Origin: an uncultured Ruminococcus sp.
GTDB taxonomy: Bacteria > Bacillota > Clostridia > Oscillospirales > Acutalibacteraceae
Assembly: GCA_902768825.1 (NCBI GenBank)
Contig: CACXMR010000021.1
Span: 1 to 48,340, forward strand
Length of the DNA: 48,340 bases
Direction: 5' to 3'
Both the position numbers and the translations under genes were made by a program. The notes beneath the pieces were generated by a model, which was not told the origin of the DNA, searched no databases, and was given only the letters and a program-made list of their open reading frames with translations. Numbering within the stretch: position 1 is the first letter of the stretch; the number at the start of each line of letters is the position of its first letter. Below, piece after piece: positions 16,419-24,400 of the stretch.

Positions 16419-17369
16419 TTATGAGTTCTTTTCTCTCCTACGCTTTTTGATAAAAACAACCAGATTCCTGATCACAAAAAACAGGAAAATGATAACCACA
16501 AACAAAACAAATCCCACAAATACCCAGACAGCGGGATCCACTATGACCTCATGCTTTTCAACAGTAACAAGACCATTTTCTACATTTGTCTGGTCAAAGG
16601 GAATCCTTTGTCCGGTAATGACAAGACGATGAGTATTGACTCCATAAGGCTCACATGTTACCAATGTTGCCAGATCCTTGCCGTCTTCAATCATCAGCCC
16701 ACTGACATCTGATGGTTCAATAATCTTTATGCTAAAAACCTGATAAGCCAGAGTTTTGCCCATCACATGAATATAAAAGCAATCTCCAATTCCCAGTTTA
16801 TCCAAATCGGAAAAGAATTTCTGACTGGGCAGTCCTCGATGTCCTGTCAAAACAGTGTGTGTACTGGTACCTCCTGTTGGTAAGGAGCTGCCATGAATGT
16901 GCCCAATACCATTGCCCAAGGATACATCTGTAGAGTAGTGGTAAACTGGCTCTGTAATATCAATTTTGGGGATTTCCACATAACACATGATGCCTTTTTT
17001 TGTGACATTCAGCAGAGTTTCGTAGTATTCATCCGGATCATAGGCCGCATCTGTGATAATATTCCGGTTACTAAGCAGCAAAAAACGGTTATATTCCTCT
17101 GCCTTCTGGATAATATCGTCATATTCGTTTTTTTCTGTTTTTTTAACTGCATTGTTATATTCTGTAATCAGCTGCATATCTCGATATCGATTCCATCTAT
17201 CACTGATAACAGGATAGAGCAACGCTACCGAACACGCCAGAAATCCCAAAAAAGATACTATCGAAACCGTTCTGCGTATCCACTTTTTTTGCTTTTTATC
17301 CTTTTTCATACCTTTGATTATCTTCCCTTGCTCATTAGCATTTTGATAAAAAAACCGTAAATTTCTCAT
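16419..17369 (-). CDS. Class C sortase (pilin polymerase)
   Basis: Class C sortases join pilin subunits by transpeptidation at LPXTG-type motifs outside the membrane. The N-terminal helix (VSIVSFLGFLACSVALLYPVI) is followed by the sortase barrel. Catalytic His lies in VLTGHRGLPSQKFF, catalytic Cys in LATLVTCEPYGVNTHRLV, and Arg in HRLVITGQR, all with class C spacing. A second hydrophobic segment near the C-terminus (WVFVGFVLFVVIIFLFFVI) with a basic tail is a class C hallmark. The lid region with DPDEYYETLLN precedes the core. ATG 17309 (MKKDKKQKKW) is an alternative start; neither has a strong ribosome binding site. It is the last gene of the pilus operon and probably acts on all three upstream sorting-signal proteins. 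Confidence 0.92.
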   Translation of the reverse strand: MRNLRFFYQNANEQGKIIKGMKKDKKQKKWIRRTVSIVSFLGFLACSVALLYPVISDRWNRYRDMQLITEYNNAVKKTEKNEYDDIIQKAEEYNRFLLLSNRNIITDAAYDPDEYYETLLNVTKKGIMCYVEIPKIDITEPVYHYSTDVSLGNGIGHIHGSSLPTGGTSTHTVLTGHRGLPSQKFFSDLDKLGIGDCFYIHVMGKTLAYQVFSIKIIEPSDVSGLMIEDGKDLATLVTCEPYGVNTHRLVITGQRIPFDQTNVENGLVTVEKHEVIVDPAVWVFVGFVLFVVIIFLFFVIRNLVVFIKKRRREKNS

Positions 17370-17422
17370 GACTTGTTGCGGTCAAAAAATGTTTTTGATT
17401 GTGTCTTACTACCAAGCGAAGA

Positions 17423-17461
17423 GGCTGTGATAATCGGTGATGATTTATTCACAGCCCCTTT
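17423..17461 (+). terminator. Hairpin between adhesin 3' end and sortase
   Basis: GGCTGTGA (17423-17430) pairs with TCACAGCC (17449-17456), followed by CCTTTTT on the plus strand. Read on the minus strand there is no T run, so it could attenuate or protect the operon mRNA rather than end it. Confidence 0.45.
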
Positions 17462-17501
17462 TTCATTGAAAAACTACCTATTCTTCACCTGAGAATGCAC
17501 T

Positions 17502-18490
17502 TCATTCAACATTACTTTTTCTCTTTCTGTTGACTACAAAATACACACCCGCACAGAATAAGAATCCCACAAATATGAATGCCAACCAGGGTCTTGTATC
17601 ATTGGTTCCTGCTGCAGGCAAAATATAAGGAGCGAATTCATATTGATTAGTAAACACAAACTCAATATTCTTATCGTTGGGATCTATTATTTCTGCAGCG
17701 TTAAGAGAAAGAGCAGTATTTTTCTTTGTGTTTGCTTTTGGTGCGGCCTGAAGTTGAGCATCCTCATTATGGTTGATAGTGTAAGATGCGATATAGTCAG
17801 CACTTGCCTGTTCGGTTACATGGCATGTTGAATTATACGGCAGACCTTTCAGTCGGAAAGACTCATTGTGGTGCAGACTTATGATAAATGTCACTCTCTC
17901 AGCCGCTGTCTGTTCCCCTTCTGCTTCTGAAAGACTCATTACATCTGCCAGCGTCCTCTTGATCGGGTCGGAATTATTATCCTTGTTATATTCCACCATG
18001 ATCTCGTTGTACTTGAGGTTACCAAGTCCAGTCAATACGATTTCAAAATTGAAGCTCTGCTGTTTATATTCGCTTTCCAGCAGGTTGCCATAAGTCATGT
18101 CGATTTTCTTTGTAATCGTAATATCACAAGCCACCTTTCGGTTGGAAAAGACAACCTGTGGATCCTTATTAACCTGTATGGTGTGACTGCCTGTCGTTAG
18201 TGAGAGATCCGGCTTTGCATTTGCACCGTTGGCAACATTTGTCTGACCTTCCATGATCTGATATGAAGCTACATACTCGGATTCACTTTCGATAACTTCA
18301 TAGGATACTCCCACGGGAATGTCTTCGATTTCAAAGGACGTTCCTGAAGTGAGTAAGAACGATGCTGTCACCGCTCCGTCGTCCTCTGCGGTCAGTGCTC
18401 CTAAAGTGCTATGCAGAATGCATCCCGGCTTCAGACCGGTCAGATTGATCGTAAATTCAAACTGATCTGTGGTTCCTGCGGATACATCCT
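17502..18490 (-). pseudogene. 3' part of the giant adhesin, out of frame: SpaA-like domains and LPAAG cell-wall anchor
   Basis: This stretch continues the 2,925-aa adhesin after the 16-bp duplication. Its frame reads VSAGTTDQFEFTINLTGLKPG directly onto the upstream QKLTLQKILED if one repeat unit is removed. It holds two or three SpaA/DUF5979-like beta domains (for example ACDITITKKIDMTYGNLLES). Then come the sorting signal ILPAAGTND, a hydrophobic segment (LAFIFVGFLFCAGVYFVV) and the basic tail NRKRKSN, a complete sortase signal with Ala in place of Thr. The apparent GTG start at 18371 is inside the natural frame and has no ribosome binding site. Without restoration of frame, the adhesin ends early and would lack wall attachment. 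Confidence 0.85.
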
Positions 18491-21400
18491 CCAGTATCTT
18501 CTGCAGCCAGTATCTTCTGCAGCGTCAGCTTCTGACGGACATCCTTGACATTGGTAAAGACAACTGCCACCTTTTCTCCGGCATCCGCTGTTTCCGACTT
18601 GGTAGAAAGCGCTGTGTTTTCTTCCGTGTTATAGTCAGCACTTCGGTTTATGCGGTTCAAGCCTTCACTATCAGTAATCTGATAAGAGGCAGTATAAGCG
18701 CCTGCCAGCTCTGTAATGGTATAAGCTGTTTTTTCTGGTACTGTCAGCGTCAACTGCTCCTGATGTACCAACGTCAATTCCACAAACGCCACACCGTTAG
18801 AAGATGCAGAAAAGATCTTGTCCGGATTCTTTGTGCTGTGAATGGTATATGCGCCGTTAGCACGGAGATTTTCCAGGTAGATCGTGAAGCCAAAGGTCTC
18901 TCCCGGGTCGATCACATTACCTGTTACTATCTTTTGGATCGTGAAGGTAACATCATCTTCGGTTTCCTCATAATTCTTCTTGTTGGTGTACTGTACGGTC
19001 TGGGGTTGTTCGTCTGTAATGGTTCCTGTGGCAGCACCCTTAGTCACAGAGGCATCAAAGCCTTCCTCAGGAGTTTCAGTGACCTGATATTGATAGCCGT
19101 CGGGAATATCTTTGATCGTCATGGCATCATCATCACCGAGTCGGAAGCTTGCCTTGCCTGCATTAAAGACCATCATGTTCTCGGTTTCGGTGCCGTTGGA
19201 AGTCTTGACGGTATTCAGAACCATGCTGTCCGTCAGTGCCCCCCCTTGGCTGTCGGTCAGGGTCACGGTAAACAGGAATGTTCTGGACTTATCCGCATCG
19301 GTCAGCGTATCGGTGCCATCCTTGTTCAGCACATTCTTCTGCACGATCAGATCACCATAGGTGGGCGGGTCATCAGAGATATTTGTAATGGTGCCCACGC
19401 CGTTTTTCACCGTTAAGAAGTTTGTCTGACCCATGTTCAGCGAGGTATAACCCTCCATCTCATCCTCCCAGGCATAATACTGTACGGTGGGGTTCAATCC
19501 GGTAAAGGTATAGGTCCAGGTGGTGTCGTCCAGTTTCGTCAGCTGGCAATTTGTAGATGAAGAATTATAGATCTCCTCCACCATTCTGGCGGGGGCGTCC
19601 AGTTTTTTGTAGGTCAGGTAGCCGGGTGCATATGCGTTATCGATACGGGCATAGGCCTTATCGATATGGCTGCTGTCATAGTGGGTTCCGTTGCCGCCCA
19701 CAAGGGAAGTACAGCCTTGGAATAATCTCCAACTGCTGCTGACTTTATTTACGCTCCATAAAGCCGACACATATATGGTTTTGAGGTTTGTGCAGTTGGA
19801 AAACATTTCAGCCATATTGGATACTCGAGATGTATCCCATCCACTAAGGTCAGCAGTAATCAGATTGGAACAACCGTTAAACATATAACTCATGTTCGTG
19901 ACTCTTGATACATCCCAATCCTTCAAAGGCGTCAGATCACTTAACTGACTGCAGTAACTGAACATACGTGCCATGTCGATAACATTTGATACATTCCAAT
20001 CCTTCAAAGGAGTCAGATCACTCAACCGGCTGCAGCCAGAGAACATATCATATATGCTCATAACATTTGACACATTCCAATCTTTTAAAGGCGTCAGATC
20101 ACTCAACCGGCTGCAGCTAGAGAACATATCATACATGCTCGTAACATTTGACACATTCCAATCTTTTAAAGGCGTCAGATCACTTAACTGATAGCATTGA
20201 AAGAACATATAAGCCATAGATGTAACATTGGAGACATTCCAATCTTTTAAAGGCGTCAGGTCACTTAACTGTCTGCATCCAAAGAACATGGAACCCATGC
20301 TCGTAACATTTGATACATTCCAATCTTCCAAAGGAGTCAGATTACTTAACCGACTGCAATAATAGAACATGGCATCCATGCTCGTAACATTTGATACATT
20401 CCAGTCTTCCAAGCCCTCAATTGAAGTAAGATATTGACAATAATAGAACATGGAACCCATGCTCGTAATATTTGATACATTCCAGTCTTCCAAGCCCTCA
20501 ATTGAAGTAAGATATTGACAATAATAGAACATATAACTCATGTTCGTCATTCGGGACACATCAATGCCGGAAACATCAATGTAAGTACACGCCCTTAGAT
20601 TGCGCCATAACGCACCTTCAACCAGATATACGGTATCGGCATCTGACCACCAATAAAGTGTGCCATTGTCCATCCATCCATAAATTGAATAATCCGTTGT
20701 CCCATCATCCAGACGAACAGTTGTCGTATTGGCAATCACTTCTGCCGCATCGTCTCCAGTGTAATGTCTGAACTGCTTAATGCTGCCTGCAGAATCAACG
20801 GTAGTAAGAATACTGTCTGACGAATTGCTGACCCTTTTAAATACTGCGTAATCAACAGCAGGGATAGAAACAGGAGTTGTCTCCTTCTTTCTAAAATAGC
20901 CTGGGGTATCTTCTGTCCAGATGCGTGCATATGTTTTATCTGTTTTGGAGCTGTCAAAGGGAGTCGCTACGCCATCACTATTCAAAGAAGTACAGCCATT
21001 AAACATGTCTGAACTGCTGCTAACTTTTGATGTACTCCACAAATCTGAAACGTAAATACTCACTAACTGAGAACAATTGGAGAATAAATAAGTCATATTG
21101 GTAACGCTTGATGTGTCCCATCCACTAAGATCAGCAGTAGTGGCAGAACTACAACCACCGAACATATTTTGCATGTTAGTAACACTCGATACATCCCAGC
21201 CGCATAATGGACTTAGATTAGTCAACCGACTGCAACCATAGAACATTTGTAGCATGGTTGTGACATTAGAGACATCCCAATCTTTCAAAGGAGTCAGATC
21301 ACTTAACTGACTGCAACGAATGAACATACTTTGCATGTTAGTAACACTCGATACATCCCAGTCTTTCAATGGAGTCAAATCGGTAAGTCGGGAGCAATTA

Positions 21401-24400
21401 TAAAACATATAGCGCATGTTTCTAACAGTAGATACGTTCCAGTCTTTCAAAGGAGTCAGATCACTTATCTGACTGCAATAATAGAACATGCATTCCATGT
21501 TCGTAACATTTGATACATTCCAGCTTGCCAAAGAAGTCAGAGCACTTAACTGACTGCAATAATAGAACATGTATTCCATGTTCGTAACATTTGATAAATT
21601 CCAGCTTGCCAAAGAAGTGAGAGCACTTAACTGACTGCAATAATAGAACATATAACTCATGTCCACAACAGTAGATACATTCCAGCTTGCCAAAGAAGTC
21701 AGAGCATTCAGTTTTTGACAGTAAGAGAACATCTTACTCATGTTAATGACATTCGATACATCCCAGCCGCTTATTGGTGTCAGATCAGTTAGTTGACCAC
21801 ACCCTTCAAACATTCCGCTCATGTTCGTAACATTCGATACATTCCAGCCGCTTATAGGATTCAAATTCGTCAAACTTTTCCAGCCATAGAACATATTGCT
21901 CATGTCCGTGACGTTTGATACATTCCAGTCTTTCAGTGGGGTTAGATCACTTAACCGAATGCAACTACCAAACATATTGCTCATGTTCGTAACATTTGAA
22001 ACATCCCAGCCGCTTATTGGTGTCAGATTGGTTAGATTTCTCCACCCTGCAAACATTCCGCTCATGTTCGTAACATTTGAAACATCCCAGCCGCTTATTG
22101 GTGTCAGATTGGTTAGTTGACTACACCCCAAAAACATACCACTCATGTCCGTAACATTCGATACATTCCAGCCACTTATAGGTGTCAGATCAGTTAGTTG
22201 ACTACACCAGGTAAACATACTTATCATGTCCGTGACGTTTGATACAGTCCAATTGTCTAGGCCATCAAGCTTGGTTAATTGACAATAATAAAACATACAG
22301 CTCATGTTCGTGACGTTTGATACATTCCAATTCTGTAAAGGAGTCAGGTCGGTCAGTGCATAACAGCGATCGAACATACAGCTCATGTCCGTGACGTTTG
22401 ATACAGTCCAATTCTGTAAAGGAGTCAGATCAGTCAGTGCTTCACAGTAATGGAACATATCTCTCATGTCCCTGACGTTTGATACATTCCAATCAGCTAA
22501 AGGGTTCACAATTGTCAGTTTTTGACAGTAATAGAACATATAGCTCATGTCCGTGACGTTTGATACATTCCAATTCTGCAAAGGAGTCAGGTCAGTCAGA
22601 TTACTACAGAAATAGAATATATGGTTCATGTCCGTAACGTTTGATACATTCCAATCAGCTAAAGGGTTCACAATTGTCAGTTTTTGACAGTAATAGAACA
22701 TATAGCTCATGTCCGTAACTTTGGATACATCCCAGTCGTCCAGACCTGTTAAAGTAGTAAGGGATTGACAATTGTAGAACATATGGCTCATATCCGTCAG
22801 GAACGATATGTCGATATCCGAAACATCAATAGAAGTACAACTTGTCAGCCCATACCACAAATGGTGTCCTCGGTTATCCAAATAGACCTTATTCGCATCT
22901 GACCACCAATATACAGTGTTGTAGTCAAGCCATGCATAGATACCATAGGATGTGCTTCCATCGTCAATTCGAGTGGCAGTATTATCTGCGATCCTTGCTT
23001 TGGCAGTTGTTTCATCACCCGGAGCAAATTTTCTTACAGAGTATACACCGAATTTATTGCCCAAAATAGATTGATCTTGATAACTGTTAAAAAACGCCAC
23101 CGGTGCATCCTGTTCCACGCCCAGATGAATAAACGGATTGGCTTTTCTGGTGTCGTTGTTATACTTGTCTTCCCACTTCTTAGTGATGATTACGGTGCTG
23201 TTGTCCTCATTCTTGATGATGAAGTAGCCAAGGCTGTTTTTCTGCACACCGTCAATGGTGATAATATCATCATCGGTAATGGTGACAACTCGCCGAGTGG
23301 GATCAAGCGTGTATCCGTCCGGTGCAGAATCCTCATAAAGAATATAGGTGCCAGCCTCCAGATCGTCAAAAGACGCACGGCCGTTAGTTTCGGTGGTTTT
23401 TGTAATGTTGACCACCGTACCGTAATCAGAGGTACCCGAAAGGTTAAACACCGCGCCGCCTACCGGAAGGGCGATACCGTCTACTTCAAAGGTTCCTTCC
23501 TTTTGAATAGTAAAGGAATGCAGGGGTTCATTATAGACGGTCAGGGTACCGTCCATTTCCATGTAGCTGTCACTGATGGCAAAGTTAGCGTTTTCGTCTA
23601 CACGCACATCAAAAACAGTTTCGTTGAGGATATAACCCGGTATTGTTTCCGTCTCTCTCATCGTGTAGTTGCCGTATTCGATATTTGCGAAGGTGACAAT
23701 ACCGTTCTCGTTAGATACCGCATCCTCCGAAATCATATTGCCATAGTTAGACTTGCCCTCCAGATGGAATTTTACACCGGCAAGAACCTTATACTTATTT
23801 CGGAGATCCTTCTTGTTAAAAGAAATATCCGTATGAATACGAGGCGGATCATCAATCACAAATTTATCTCCGACAGCTGTGCCGTCCACTGTGACTTTAC
23901 CTTCGTTATCAACGATAACATCCATGATACCGTCAATTTTGAGATAATCCGGTGAACCCTTATATTCCGTCAGCTTGTAGGTACCTTTTTCAATATCCTT
24001 AAATGTCAAGCCGCCCTGATTATCCGATTCCAGAATGCTGTCAATCTGCGTCCCATAGTCGGATGTACCTGCAAGACGGAAGTAAATACCTTCTACCGGT
24101 GTGGTGTGATCCTTGGCATTGACCTTGAGAATAGGCAAATCACCCATAATGCGCAGTTCTGCCATATCATAGCCCCAGTAATTCAGTCTGTCATCATAAT
24201 ACTCTTCTGTAAAAGCACTGACGAGACGACCGGCCACTTTGATATCATTATGTGTCCGAGGAGCTACTTGTCCTTCCGGCAAGGTCACCCCCGGATCGGA
24301 TGAAGGCGATTTCATATAGATATAGGCAATTACCGAATCATTGGTATTCAGGACATAATCGTTGCCGCTGGCATCTTTTCGCAAATCAATGGCCACTGCC

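Noticed and set aside
17502-18371. Independent gene starting with GTG at 18371
   Set aside because: The frame continues upstream with adhesin-like sequence to the 16-bp repeat; the GTG is an internal Val codon without a ribosome binding site.
18469-19416. 315-aa plus-strand ORF
   Set aside because: Mirror frame of the adhesin SpaA-like domains; no coding features of its own.
19720-22810. Regular 81-bp repeats as a CRISPR array
   Set aside because: Repeats encode protein units in frame, differ by third-position changes, and have no spacers.
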